Source of the DNA: Rhizobium halophilum | Lineage (GTDB): Bacteria > Pseudomonadota > Alphaproteobacteria > Rhizobiales > Rhizobiaceae | DNA length: 64,000 nt | Direction: 5' to 3' | NCBI RefSeq assembly: GCF_021648825.1 | Contig: NZ_JAKJHS010000002.1 | Span: forward strand, 186,001 to 250,000 | Part shown: positions 34,761-43,219 of the stretch, piece by piece | Numbering within the stretch: the stretch's first letter is position 1 | How the letters are laid out: the number at the start of each line of letters is the position of its first letter | The notes under the pieces: generated by a model | Seen by the model: only the letters and a program-made list of their open reading frames with translations | Databases searched by the model: none | Told to the model about the DNA's origin: nothing | Made by a program: the position numbers and the translations under genes

Positions 34761-35314
34761 CGTACAAAACGCCGGCGGACTGGTCGGACTGCCTCACGTG
34801 CGCGGGCGCGGTCGCGCTTGCGCGTAAGGCGGCCATCTGGATGCGGTCGAACGGGGAAACGATCTCGTTTTTCGACGGCGACCGGCTGCTGGCTGTCTCC
34901 TACCTAGTGCCGCAGGCCGACGGGTCGCGGGAATTCTGCCTTTCGATCCTGCCGGCCGCGCGGCCGCACATGCTGCCGCTCACCCGCTTTGCGCAGTCAA
35001 CGCTGACAGCTCTCGCCCAGAATGGCGTCGTGGTGGTCTCCCGCGTCACACCCGGCAACCGATCTGGCGAGCGCATGGCGCTCCTCTGCGGCTTCCGGCC
35101 TGACGGTGGCGGCCTCTGGACCTTCAAAGGGGAAGCAGATGGGAAAGATCGTTTCGGGGCTTTTCGGCGGCGGGGACAACGGCGCGAAGAAGGAAGCGGA
35201 GAAGAGCCGCCAGCTGCAGCAGGTGGCGAACGATCGCCAGCTCGCGGAAGCGAACCGCAACACGCAGGCGATCGGCGCGACGCGGCGAGCGCCGCGGGGA
35301 CGGCGGCTGTTTGA
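34748..35314 (+). CDS. GNAT-like phage protein with out-of-frame tail overlap
   Basis: 188 residues. The first 130 look like a compact alpha/beta domain of the phage GNAT-like type (FFDGDRLLAVSYLVPQADG, ARPHMLPLTRFAQSTLTAL, MALLCGFRPDGGGLWTF) usual between terminase and portal in T7-like gene orders. The last 58 residues are read in another frame over the next gene and are Arg/Gly/Glu-rich. Whether the tail is made or trimmed is unknown. Confidence 0.65.
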   Translation: MERLTYKTPADWSDCLTCAGAVALARKAAIWMRSNGETISFFDGDRLLAVSYLVPQADGSREFCLSILPAARPHMLPLTRFAQSTLTALAQNGVVVVSRVTPGNRSGERMALLCGFRPDGGGLWTFKGEADGKDRFGAFRRRGQRREEGSGEEPPAAAGGERSPARGSEPQHAGDRRDAASAAGTAAV

Positions 35315-35351
35315 GGATGGGCCGGACACGGCAAGCGCGGTGCTCGCCTGA
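35139..35351 (+). CDS. Small hypothetical virion-region protein
   Basis: 70 residues from ATG 35139, with AAAGGGGAAG before it. N-terminus IVSGLFGGGDNGAKKEAEKSR, then a charged helix. It lies largely within the 3' part of the upstream gene in a different frame, and its stop overlaps the portal start (TGATG). Function unknown. Confidence 0.65.
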   Translation: MGKIVSGLFGGGDNGAKKEAEKSRQLQQVANDRQLAEANRNTQAIGATRRAPRGRRLFEDGPDTASAVLA

Positions 35352-36970
35352 TGGAGGGCAATTTCAACGTCGACGTCACCAGGCTGAAACGACGGGTCGA
35401 CGACACCTGGGGCGCCCGTTCCGGATGGTCGACGATCTACCAGGAAGCGTATGATTACGCGGTTCCGATGCGTCGACCGTCCGGCGGCATCAACGGCCGG
35501 CCACGTCAGCCCGACAAGCTCTTCGACATGACCGCGCCAATGTCTGCGATGTACTTCGCCGGCAACCTGCAACGCGACCTCTTTCCCGCCGGTCAATCGA
35601 CATTCGAGATGGAAACCGGGCCGATTGCGGCCATGGTGCTCGATGCGGAGCAGCGAAAGGCCTTCGATCGCGAGCTGTCGCGCACGTCGAGCCTGATACA
35701 TCCCTTCTTCCTGGCCGGCGACTGGGACACGGCCATCCACGAAATGTGCGTGGATCTGGCGGTCGGGACAGGAGCGCTGTTGCCGGTCAAAGGCACGCCG
35801 AACAATCCGATCATGTTCTGCTGCCTGCCATTCGACCAGCTGGCGATCGACGTCGACGGCTATGGCCGTGTCAACCTCGTTGACTGGAAACAGGAGCTGC
35901 AGGCAGGGCAGGTGGTCGAAGCCTGGCCGAATGGCCGCTACACCGACGACTTCAAGGAAAAGGCCAGGGCGAGACCATCGGAGCCCGTCGTCGTGCACCA
36001 GACCTGGTGGAAGGACGCGGTCGAGGGCGGTGGTTGGCATTTCGGGGTTAGGCTGCAGAACGACGTTTCCCTTATTTCCCATGAACGGTACCGGACGCAG
36101 CCGATCGCCGTGCCGCGCTACTACCGTGTACCGGGCGAAGCTTATGGACGCGGCGTGGTGCTGACGGCACTGCCGACGATCAAGACGGTCAACAAGGCCC
36201 AGGAGCTGGCGCTCAAGAGCGCCGCGATCTCGATGCTCGGCATCTGGGGCTATCGCGCCGGCGGCACGTTCAACCCGAACACGGTGCGCCTGGCGCCGGG
36301 CGAGTTCTGGTCGATGCAATCTACCGGCGGAATGCTCGGGCCCGACGTGCAGCGGCTGGATCCGGCCACCGGCAACATGAATGTTGCGCAGATGCTGATC
36401 GGCGACCTGCAGGGCCAGATCAAGAACGCCATGTTCGACACGCGGCTGCCGGATTACGAGGGCACGCCGCGGTCCGCTGGCGAGATGGCAGCGCGGCTGC
36501 AGCAGCGGGCGAACATTCACATCGGCGCCTTCGGCCGACTTGTAAACGAGATCATGCCGATCGTCGTGCCGCGCGCGGCCGAGATCCTGTTCGAATTCGG
36601 CATGTTGCCACAGATGCGCCAGATCGACGATCTGCTCGTTTCGGTGAAAGTGCGATCGCCGATGCAGGCGGCGCTCAATGCCGACAGGATCGCGGCGATC
36701 GCCAATTATTGGGACTTCGTCCAGGCCTTTGCCGGGCCGGAAATGGCGCCGGCCTATCTCGACCGCGACAAGGTGCTCGACAAGATCGGCGACGGGTTCC
36801 AGATCGAGAAGGACCTCATCCCGGCGGGCGAGGATCGCAAGAAGATCGTGGCGGACATCGAGGCCGCACGTCAGCAGCAGATGCAGGCGGCGATGATGGC
36901 GGAGATGGCGAAGCAGGCGCCGGGCGCGATCAAGGATCTTTCTGTCGCCGACATGCGGAGGGCCGCCTAA
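35351..36970 (+). CDS. Portal (head-tail connector) protein
   Basis: 539 residues, the length and pattern of the T7 gp8-like head-tail connector family: WSTIYQEAYDYAVPMRRP (~25-42), FDMTAPMSAMYFAGNLQRDLFP, the clip/stem part YYRVPGEAYGRGVVLTALPTIKTVNKAQE, and TPRSAGEMAARLQQR. Twelve copies form the ring through which DNA enters and leaves the head. Ends in a Gln/Met-rich helix. Confidence 0.9.
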   Translation: MEGNFNVDVTRLKRRVDDTWGARSGWSTIYQEAYDYAVPMRRPSGGINGRPRQPDKLFDMTAPMSAMYFAGNLQRDLFPAGQSTFEMETGPIAAMVLDAEQRKAFDRELSRTSSLIHPFFLAGDWDTAIHEMCVDLAVGTGALLPVKGTPNNPIMFCCLPFDQLAIDVDGYGRVNLVDWKQELQAGQVVEAWPNGRYTDDFKEKARARPSEPVVVHQTWWKDAVEGGGWHFGVRLQNDVSLISHERYRTQPIAVPRYYRVPGEAYGRGVVLTALPTIKTVNKAQELALKSAAISMLGIWGYRAGGTFNPNTVRLAPGEFWSMQSTGGMLGPDVQRLDPATGNMNVAQMLIGDLQGQIKNAMFDTRLPDYEGTPRSAGEMAARLQQRANIHIGAFGRLVNEIMPIVVPRAAEILFEFGMLPQMRQIDDLLVSVKVRSPMQAALNADRIAAIANYWDFVQAFAGPEMAPAYLDRDKVLDKIGDGFQIEKDLIPAGEDRKKIVADIEAARQQQMQAAMMAEMAKQAPGAIKDLSVADMRRAA

Positions 36971-37339
36971 ATGTCAGGTCCTTTCATTCCGGCGCGTGCG
37001 GCGCAGCCCTTCGACTTGCTCGAAAAGGGGGCGGCTGGCGGTGGCTGGGACGCGCTCGAGGAAATGTTCAAGCCTGTTCTGCAGGACCGGCCGCTACAGC
37101 CGGGCGACGAGGTTGCCAAATTCATGTGGGGCCTCGCAAACACGCCGGAAGGGCGGGCGATGTTTGAATGGATGATGGATGTTTCCATCCGCCAGCCGAT
37201 GCGGGTCACGGGTGAAACAATAGAGCAGACGGCTCTGGCTGCAGCGGTGCGTCAGGGCATCAACGGTTTCGCCGAGGCGGTGCTTGCCGCGATCGCGCAC
37301 GGCGAGAAACAGGTCAGGGAAGCGCGGCAGAAAACCTGA
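36971..37339 (+). CDS. Hypothetical virion-region protein
   Basis: 122 residues starting one base after the portal stop. Helical (FDLLEKGAAGGGWDALEEMFKPVL, ETIEQTALAAAVRQGINGFAEAVL). No family recognised; position between portal and scaffold suggests an assembly role. Confidence 0.65.
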   Translation: MSGPFIPARAAQPFDLLEKGAAGGGWDALEEMFKPVLQDRPLQPGDEVAKFMWGLANTPEGRAMFEWMMDVSIRQPMRVTGETIEQTALAAAVRQGINGFAEAVLAAIAHGEKQVREARQKT

Positions 37340-37358
37340 ACCCAGAATGGAGCTGGTC

Positions 37359-38333
37359 ATGAAAAATCTACTCTTCCGTATCGTCTTCAACGCCGCGGAC
37401 GGTGGCGGTGGCGGCGCGCCTGGTGGCGCTGCGCCTCCTGCCGGCGGCGCCGCCCCTCCCGCGCCGGCAGCTCCTCCCGCCGGTGCGGAGCCTCCTGCAG
37501 CCGGCAATCCTCCCGCTGGCGCAGGACCCCAGTCGCCTCCATCGGCTGGGGCTCCTCCGGCGGGCGCAGGCAACCCGCCCGCCGGAGATTTCTACAAACC
37601 GGAAGGCCTGCCGGAGCACCTGCTCGGCAAGGATCAGAACGAGACCATGGACAAGCTCGCTGCCGCTTTGAAAGGCTATCGCGAGCGTGACACGAACAAC
37701 GGTGTGCCGGACAACCCGGACGCTTATGCGGAGTTCAAGGGAGAGATCTCCGAGACCGTCAAGCCCCACCTAGAGACACTAACCAAGGACCCGCTGTTTA
37801 GCCGCGTGTCAGACAAGGCGCTGGAGATGAAAATCTCCGTCCCGCAGTATCAGGCGTTGGTGCAGGAGTTCATGTCGGTTTCCTCCGAGATGGGTCTCCT
37901 CGAGCCGGTTGTCGACGAGAAGGCAGAGCGCGAGGCGCTGGTGCCGGAGGCTGCGAAGCACCTGACGCCGGCCGAGCAGCAGCAGGCCGTTGAAAAGCGC
38001 ATGAACGACAATTACGCCTTCCTTGACGCCATGGTCGCGCGCGGTGCGGAAGGCGGCGGTCTTTCGAAGGATGATGCCGAGTTCGCCAAGGCCATGCTGG
38101 GCGACAGCGCCAAGGGGCATCGGTTCTTTGAATGGCTGCGCAGCTCGACCGGCGGCGGGTCCGGGACAGGCGGGCCGCGCATGGAGGGTCCGGCGGCTGG
38201 CGGCAACGATCCGCGCAAGGAGCTGGCGCGGCGTGCGGCGCTCCCGGAAAACACCTGGGGCAATCCGAAGTTCGACCAGAAGAGTTACGATGCGCTGCAG
38301 GCTGACTATGCTCGCCTGATCCCTGATAATTGA
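37359..38333 (+). CDS. Scaffold-like head assembly protein
   Basis: 324 residues from ATG 37359 (GGAG 6 bases before). Residues 15-80 are Gly/Pro/Ala repeats; the rest is acidic and helical (LLGKDQNETMDKLAAALKGYRER, AAKHLTPAEQQQAVEKRMNDNY). An acidic, helical protein just before the capsid gene is the usual scaffold of T7-like phages. It should guide prohead assembly and leave before maturation. Confidence 0.75.
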   Translation: MKNLLFRIVFNAADGGGGGAPGGAAPPAGGAAPPAPAAPPAGAEPPAAGNPPAGAGPQSPPSAGAPPAGAGNPPAGDFYKPEGLPEHLLGKDQNETMDKLAAALKGYRERDTNNGVPDNPDAYAEFKGEISETVKPHLETLTKDPLFSRVSDKALEMKISVPQYQALVQEFMSVSSEMGLLEPVVDEKAEREALVPEAAKHLTPAEQQQAVEKRMNDNYAFLDAMVARGAEGGGLSKDDAEFAKAMLGDSAKGHRFFEWLRSSTGGGSGTGGPRMEGPAAGGNDPRKELARRAALPENTWGNPKFDQKSYDALQADYARLIPDN

Positions 38334-38350
38334 TCCGCACTGAACGGCTT

Positions 38351-38385
38351 CCGCCCGGTGGCATCTTCGACGTGCTACCGGACGG
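38351..38385 (+). terminator. Hairpin between scaffold and capsid genes
   Basis: Bases 38351-38363 pair with 38373-38385 (11 of 13 Watson-Crick plus wobbles). No T-run; it may adjust capsid versus scaffold mRNA levels. Confidence 0.4.
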
Positions 38386-38488
38386 GAGCGACCTGGACGA
38401 CGCAGTGGCTATCCTTCACAGGACCTGCTGCAGTTCCGGCTAATCGGCCCTCACGGTGATTTCGTCCATCACTCAACAGGGGGCTCAT

Positions 38489-39424
38489 ATGCCTGGAATT
38501 CCCAATTGGTTTACCGAAAAGATCCGTGACCAGGTCCGCACGCGCTACAGCTCGCGGGGGGGTCACCTTGACGGCACGATGATGCGCGGCGAGGGCGGTG
38601 CTGGCACCGTCAAGTTTCCGGTCGTTGGCGGCCGGATCGAAATGTACAAGCTTTCCGGAGCAATCCAGAAGGTCAAGCTCTCCGACATCAACCTCGACAT
38701 GGTCACGCTGCTGACCGACGACTTCGAGGCGGCGACAACCTTCCGCCAGCAGGATGTCAGGAAGATGGGCCCGAGCCTGCAGGCGGCACTTGCCGATGAG
38801 ATGGCAAAGGCAGTCCGTCGTAAGCGCGACAAGATGAAGCTCGACGCTCTCAACGCCTTTGCCGGGGCTACTTCCCCGCTGACCGACACGCCGAACACGG
38901 TTGAAACGTTCGGCGACGGCACGGAGCGTGTGGACATCATCGATGCGATCCACGTCTCGGACGCTATGGCGGGTGCCGGCGCGGATGAGGAGGCTTACTG
39001 GGCCATCCCGCACGTCTGGTTCTCGCAGCTCCTGATGTACAAGGAATTCGCGAGCGCGGACTACCAGGGCAACAAGGAGCTGCCGTTCGCCACCAACGGC
39101 CGGATCAGCAAGAAGACGTTCCGCAACGTTCATATCCTTGGCATTCCCGACGAGCACTTCGTCTACGGCACCGGCGCCTATGTTGCTGGTACGCCTGGTT
39201 TTACCGGCTCCGGATACCTCGATACGTTTGCCTGGACGCAGAGCGCGGTTGGCTGCGAAATCGAGTGGGACCAGGAGAACATGACGATCGACCCCCTGCC
39301 AGACCATGAGGGCACGCCAAACATTTGCAAGGTGCAGCTGTCCGGTGCGGCGGTCGGCATCCTGCCGGAAGGCGTCAAGCGCGTTCGCAAGCTGGCGATC
39401 AAGACGGTCGATCGTATCGCCTGA
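38489..39424 (+). CDS. Major capsid protein
   Basis: 311 residues from ATG 38489, which has AGGGGG before it. The pattern (VKLSDINLDMVTLLTDDFEAATTFRQQDVRKMG, then AIPHVWFSQLLMYKEFASADYQG) is that of the phage capsid family with an HK97-type fold used by several short-tailed phages. Follows the scaffold gene. Expected to be the most abundant virion protein. Confidence 0.85.
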   Translation: MPGIPNWFTEKIRDQVRTRYSSRGGHLDGTMMRGEGGAGTVKFPVVGGRIEMYKLSGAIQKVKLSDINLDMVTLLTDDFEAATTFRQQDVRKMGPSLQAALADEMAKAVRRKRDKMKLDALNAFAGATSPLTDTPNTVETFGDGTERVDIIDAIHVSDAMAGAGADEEAYWAIPHVWFSQLLMYKEFASADYQGNKELPFATNGRISKKTFRNVHILGIPDEHFVYGTGAYVAGTPGFTGSGYLDTFAWTQSAVGCEIEWDQENMTIDPLPDHEGTPNICKVQLSGAAVGILPEGVKRVRKLAIKTVDRIA

Positions 39425-39493
39425 CCGTCAACCGAAGCCGGATCCGGCGGCCTCCGCCTGATCCTCGTCTTCACCGAAACACTGGAGGCCGTC

Positions 39494-39772
39494 ATGGCTT
39501 TGGAAATCCGGGCGCTCAAGCGCTACAACACCGTAACCCTGCCGAATAATCGTCAGGTTTCCTGGTACAATTATGCCACCAACGACACCGCAGCTGAAGT
39601 GGTCGCGGCCGGCTACTTCAACGATGCCCGCGACACCGTGAAGGTTGGCGACTGCGTCGACGCCATCATCGACGTCGACGGCACAATCGACCGTATCTCG
39701 TTCCGGTTCACCGCGGTCCCCAGCACCGGCAACGTAACTGTTGCCTATGACGGCGACGCGGCCGCCAGCTGA
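39494..39772 (+). CDS. Small capsid-associated protein
   Basis: 92 residues, beta-rich (VGDCVDAIIDVDGTIDRISFRFTAV). Immediately after the capsid gene and before a strong terminator, so it is likely made at high level; decoration or capsid-vertex protein is the probable role. GGAGG precedes its ATG. Confidence 0.65.
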   Translation: MALEIRALKRYNTVTLPNNRQVSWYNYATNDTAAEVVAAGYFNDARDTVKVGDCVDAIIDVDGTIDRISFRFTAVPSTGNVTVAYDGDAAAS

Positions 39773-39800
39773 TCGCAGCTGCTTCGCAGTCAACGCTCTA

Positions 39801-39833
39801 CCGTGGCCCGTAATCTGCAGGCCACGGTTTTTC
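39801..39833 (+). terminator. Intrinsic terminator after the capsid genes
   Basis: CCGTGGCC (39801-39808) pairs with GGCCACGG (39820-39827), then TTTTTC. It divides the structural operon between head and tail genes. Confidence 0.8.
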
Positions 39834-39854
39834 TTTGTCAGCGGGACGGGCAGC

Positions 39855-40508
39855 ATGTCGATCGACAAGGCGACGATCATCAACCAGGCTTTGACTGCGA
39901 TCGGCGCCGGCCCGATGTTTTCCACCGACGACGACAGCGATCTTGCCGAAACCATCGCCGCCACCTGGCCGGCGGTCGTCGACCAGGTCTTCGGCATGCA
40001 CGACTGGAGCTTTTCTCTCAAGACCTACAAGAACACGCGGAATGCCGAGCAGCCGGAAAACGGCTACCGCTACGGCTTTGATCTTCCGGGGAACCGGATC
40101 GGCAATCCCATTCTCAATATGAGCGAGCCGCGATCGCGGCGGCCGCTGCGCGATTTCTCGATCGAGGAGGGCAAGCTCTTCTGCGACGAAGCGCAGACCT
40201 GGTCGCTGGTCAAGGTCGCGGTCGATCCCGACATCTGGCCGCCGCAGTTCCGCAGCGCGTTCCGGATCGCCCTTGGCGCCTATCTGGCCGTACCGGTCTG
40301 GCAGGACACGTCGATGCAGGACGAGATGCTGGTGCAGGCCTTCGGGACCGCGTCTCGGGAAGGGACCGGAGGGCTGTTCGGCCGGCTGATGGCACAGGAC
40401 AGCGCTTCGCAGCCAAAAGGGCTCGGCATCGCCAACGAGGATCCGCTGACCGACGCACGGATCTCCGGCGCCGGTCCGCTGTCGTCGCCCTGGTACGGGA
40501 GCCTTTAG
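39855..40508 (+). CDS. Tail tubular protein A-like (gatekeeper/adaptor)
   Basis: 217 residues from ATG 39855 (GGGACGGG before). The start IDKATIINQALTAIGAGP followed by LAETIAATWPAVVDQVFGMHDWSFSLK matches T7 gp11-like proteins, which attach below the portal and carry the tail. Ends with the short conserved Trp-containing tail. Follows the terminator, so it needs read-through or its own promoter. Confidence 0.82.
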   Translation: MSIDKATIINQALTAIGAGPMFSTDDDSDLAETIAATWPAVVDQVFGMHDWSFSLKTYKNTRNAEQPENGYRYGFDLPGNRIGNPILNMSEPRSRRPLRDFSIEEGKLFCDEAQTWSLVKVAVDPDIWPPQFRSAFRIALGAYLAVPVWQDTSMQDEMLVQAFGTASREGTGGLFGRLMAQDSASQPKGLGIANEDPLTDARISGAGPLSSPWYGSL

Positions 40509-40511
40509 ACG

Positions 40512-42650
40512 ATGACGCGGGTTTCCGGACAGCTCAAGAGCAGCGTGAATGCGGGGCAGCTCGCCCGCAGCCTCGCCGGCAAGGTGAACCTGAAGCAGTA
40601 TTATTCCGGTGCGCTGGTCATGCGCGGCGTCGAGCCGATCCCGCAGTCCGGTTTCCAGCTGTTGCCGGGATCCGCCTATGTCGCGCCGGGCGTGGCGGGT
40701 GCTTGCAAGAAGGGGGTGCTCCAGGTCAGCAAGGCCAGATCCTACACTGTCATCCTCACGGAAGGGCGTGCCGAGATCTGGCGAAACGATCGTGTAAAGG
40801 TCGCCACCTTGACCGGCGGCCTGCTTGCGCAGATCAGCGCGGCGAGGGTGCCGGAACTCGAGTTTTACGGCGAGGCCAACACGTTCGGCATTTTCCACCC
40901 CGACATCTGGGGAGGCATACGCCTGCTCCGGGACGGCAGCGATGACACGATCTGGACCATTTCCGCATGGCCCTACGGGGACCTGCCGAAGCTGGACCTC
41001 GGCGGGGTCTACCCGAAAACCAACGACCGCTGGCACATCTACATCAGAACCAGCGCAAATACGCCCTCGTTCGTGATGAATGTGACGATCGACGGTAACG
41101 TCAGCGCCAGTGCAACCCTTCTCGACAGTGGTGGCAATCCCGCCAAACCCGATGACCTTATCGGCCTGGCGGGGGTCGCGGCATGGGAAGAGTTTGCAGC
41201 GACCCTGCAGGGGCACGCCCGTGAACTGCCCGGCATGTCGTCCGGATTGACCATTACCAATATCACGGCCGGTACGACGCAGCATTATCGCACGCTGCAG
41301 GTGACCTTTGGGGGTGATCTGTCCGGGAAGGAATATCAGCTGGATGCCCAGGTGCTGAACACGTCCGAGGCCTCTTCACTCGCCTCGCATACCACCATTG
41401 GAAAGACCGACGGCGAACCGCTCGTCTCTGCTGATCAGGGAGGTTTCAGGGGCGCGGCAAACTATCAGGATCGGCAGGTCTATTTTGCACCCTCGGCCCG
41501 GGCGACCGCGCTGGCAATGTCGCGCACCGGCGAATACTTTGACCTGAACATCGATGCGACCGACGACGCGGCCGCCAGACTGGAGGCACTTCGCACAGAG
41601 ACTTCTGAAACCATCCTTCACGTGCTCGATGCGACCTATCTGATCGCCTTCACCGACCGGGCGATGTACTTCGCCAGCAACCGGACGGTGAAGCGCAACG
41701 AGCCGATGAACTGGGTTCGCGCGATCGAGATCGGATCCAAGGCGAGTTGCAAGCCGGTCACACTGGAAGCTCGCGTCTATTTCGTCTCGGCCGATGGCGG
41801 CCGCCTTTACTCTGCCGCCTATGATGCCGTCTCTGAGATGTTCCAGCCGACGCCGGAAAACGACCTCAACGGCGGGCCTGAAGATCTGGTGACGAACATC
41901 CGATCGATGTCCGTACAGCAGAAGACGGCGGGTATGATCTCCGACCGCCTCTGGCTGTTGCGTGAGGACGGGCGGCTGGTGTGCTGCGTCATCAACCGGA
42001 CGCAGGAAATCATGGCTGCGGTGGAATGGCCGGTCCATGGCGGCGGGTTCGTGCATGCGATGGCGATCGACGGGCAGGGTCAGGTCTGGCTGACGGTCGA
42101 GCGGGGCGGCGTCGTCTCCGAAGAGATCCTCGAGGAGGAAAGCGACAATCTGTTCCAGCAGGCCATGACCGTCACGACGGATCTGGCAGGACAGGCCTCC
42201 GGGCTTGCGATGCTGGACGGAAAGACGGTCTGGGCGCTGATCGAGAACGACGTTTATGGCCCGTTTACCGTCGCCGGCGGCACCATCGAGACCGGCGTTG
42301 CCTCCAAGTCCGCAAAGATCGGCCTCTGGTCGCCGCCCTGGTACGAGAGCATGCCCTATGTGCGCGTGCTGCCGAACGACGACATCGTGCGCCGCCCGGG
42401 CAAGGTTGGATCCGCCAGGCTGTATCTCCGCGACACGGCGAGCATTGCGATCGGCGCCAACGGACGACCGCCGCGCGACCTGCCGCTCAATCGCTCGAGC
42501 GACGATCTCTCGCAGCCGAAGCTGAATTTCACGGGGCACGTCAACATCGCGGGGCTGATCGGCGCCTGCATGGATCCAACGCTGGTCATCAGCCAGGTGC
42601 GGCCGGGCCGTCTCAATGTGCGCGATTATATTCCGGGGGTGAAACTGTAA
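40512..42650 (+). CDS. Tail tubular protein B-like (nozzle)
   Basis: 712 residues, mostly beta. It begins with SGQLKSSVNAGQLARSLAGKVNLKQYYSGALVMRGVEPIPQSGFQLLPG-like repeats of the nozzle fold (key motif: LVMRGVEPIPQSGF, ~37-50), and later has repeated strands with VYFAPSARA and GRLYSAAYDAVSEMFQPT. T7 gp12-like nozzles close the tail. It overlaps the next gene by 3 bp (TAATG). Confidence 0.78.
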   Translation: MTRVSGQLKSSVNAGQLARSLAGKVNLKQYYSGALVMRGVEPIPQSGFQLLPGSAYVAPGVAGACKKGVLQVSKARSYTVILTEGRAEIWRNDRVKVATLTGGLLAQISAARVPELEFYGEANTFGIFHPDIWGGIRLLRDGSDDTIWTISAWPYGDLPKLDLGGVYPKTNDRWHIYIRTSANTPSFVMNVTIDGNVSASATLLDSGGNPAKPDDLIGLAGVAAWEEFAATLQGHARELPGMSSGLTITNITAGTTQHYRTLQVTFGGDLSGKEYQLDAQVLNTSEASSLASHTTIGKTDGEPLVSADQGGFRGAANYQDRQVYFAPSARATALAMSRTGEYFDLNIDATDDAAARLEALRTETSETILHVLDATYLIAFTDRAMYFASNRTVKRNEPMNWVRAIEIGSKASCKPVTLEARVYFVSADGGRLYSAAYDAVSEMFQPTPENDLNGGPEDLVTNIRSMSVQQKTAGMISDRLWLLREDGRLVCCVINRTQEIMAAVEWPVHGGGFVHAMAIDGQGQVWLTVERGGVVSEEILEEESDNLFQQAMTVTTDLAGQASGLAMLDGKTVWALIENDVYGPFTVAGGTIETGVASKSAKIGLWSPPWYESMPYVRVLPNDDIVRRPGKVGSARLYLRDTASIAIGANGRPPRDLPLNRSSDDLSQPKLNFTGHVNIAGLIGACMDPTLVISQVRPGRLNVRDYIPGVKL

Positions 42651-43216
42651 TGGAAGCGGCAGCAGCAGCACTAGGCGCGTTGTTCGGGGGCGGTGGCGCG
42701 GCCGCAGGGGCGGGCGCGGCGGCCTCGGGTGCTGCCGCTGCAGGCGGTGCGGCAGCTGCCGGCGGCGGGCTTTCGCTGGCCTCCCTCCTGCAAGGGACCG
42801 CCACCGTCTTCAGCATGTTTTCCGCGCTCGGCGCCGGCGAGGCCGATGCAGAGGCTGCGGAGCTGGCGGCGCAGGATGCGGAGCGGGAAAAGCCGCTCGA
42901 GACGCTGCAGGGGATCAACCGGCGCGCCGGCATCAAGCAGAAGATGATGGAGCAGATCGGCGAGCAGGACGTCGCCTATGCGGCATCGGGTGTCGACCTT
43001 TCGTTCGGCACGCCCACCGCGGCGCGGCAGGATGCGTTCCGGAATGCGGATCTGGAGCTGGCGTCGGATGTCGGGACAGAGCAGACGCGGGTGGCGCGGC
43101 TGGACGAACGGGCGGCGAACTATCGCAAGCGGGCGAAGCGGGCGCGCGCCGCCGGCAGGCTCGATGCGATCGGCATCGGCCTCAAGGGCGCGGCCTCCTT
43201 CGCGGACAGGGGGTGA
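42650..43216 (+). CDS. Internal virion (ejection) protein, gp14-like
   Basis: 188 residues. Residues 1-45 are Gly/Ala repeats with membrane character, then a helical region (QGINRRAGIKQKMMEQIGEQDVAYAASGVDLSFG) with a C-terminal basic helix. T7 gp14-like internal proteins insert in the outer membrane during ejection. First of four consecutive ejection-protein genes. Confidence 0.7.
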   Translation: MEAAAAALGALFGGGGAAAGAGAAASGAAAAGGAAAAGGGLSLASLLQGTATVFSMFSALGAGEADAEAAELAAQDAEREKPLETLQGINRRAGIKQKMMEQIGEQDVAYAASGVDLSFGTPTAARQDAFRNADLELASDVGTEQTRVARLDERAANYRKRAKRARAAGRLDAIGIGLKGAASFADRG

Positions 43217-43219
43217 GCC

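Noticed and set aside
33036-36520. Long reverse-strand open frames opposite the terminase and portal genes
   Set aside because: Antisense shadows of clearly recognisable phage proteins.
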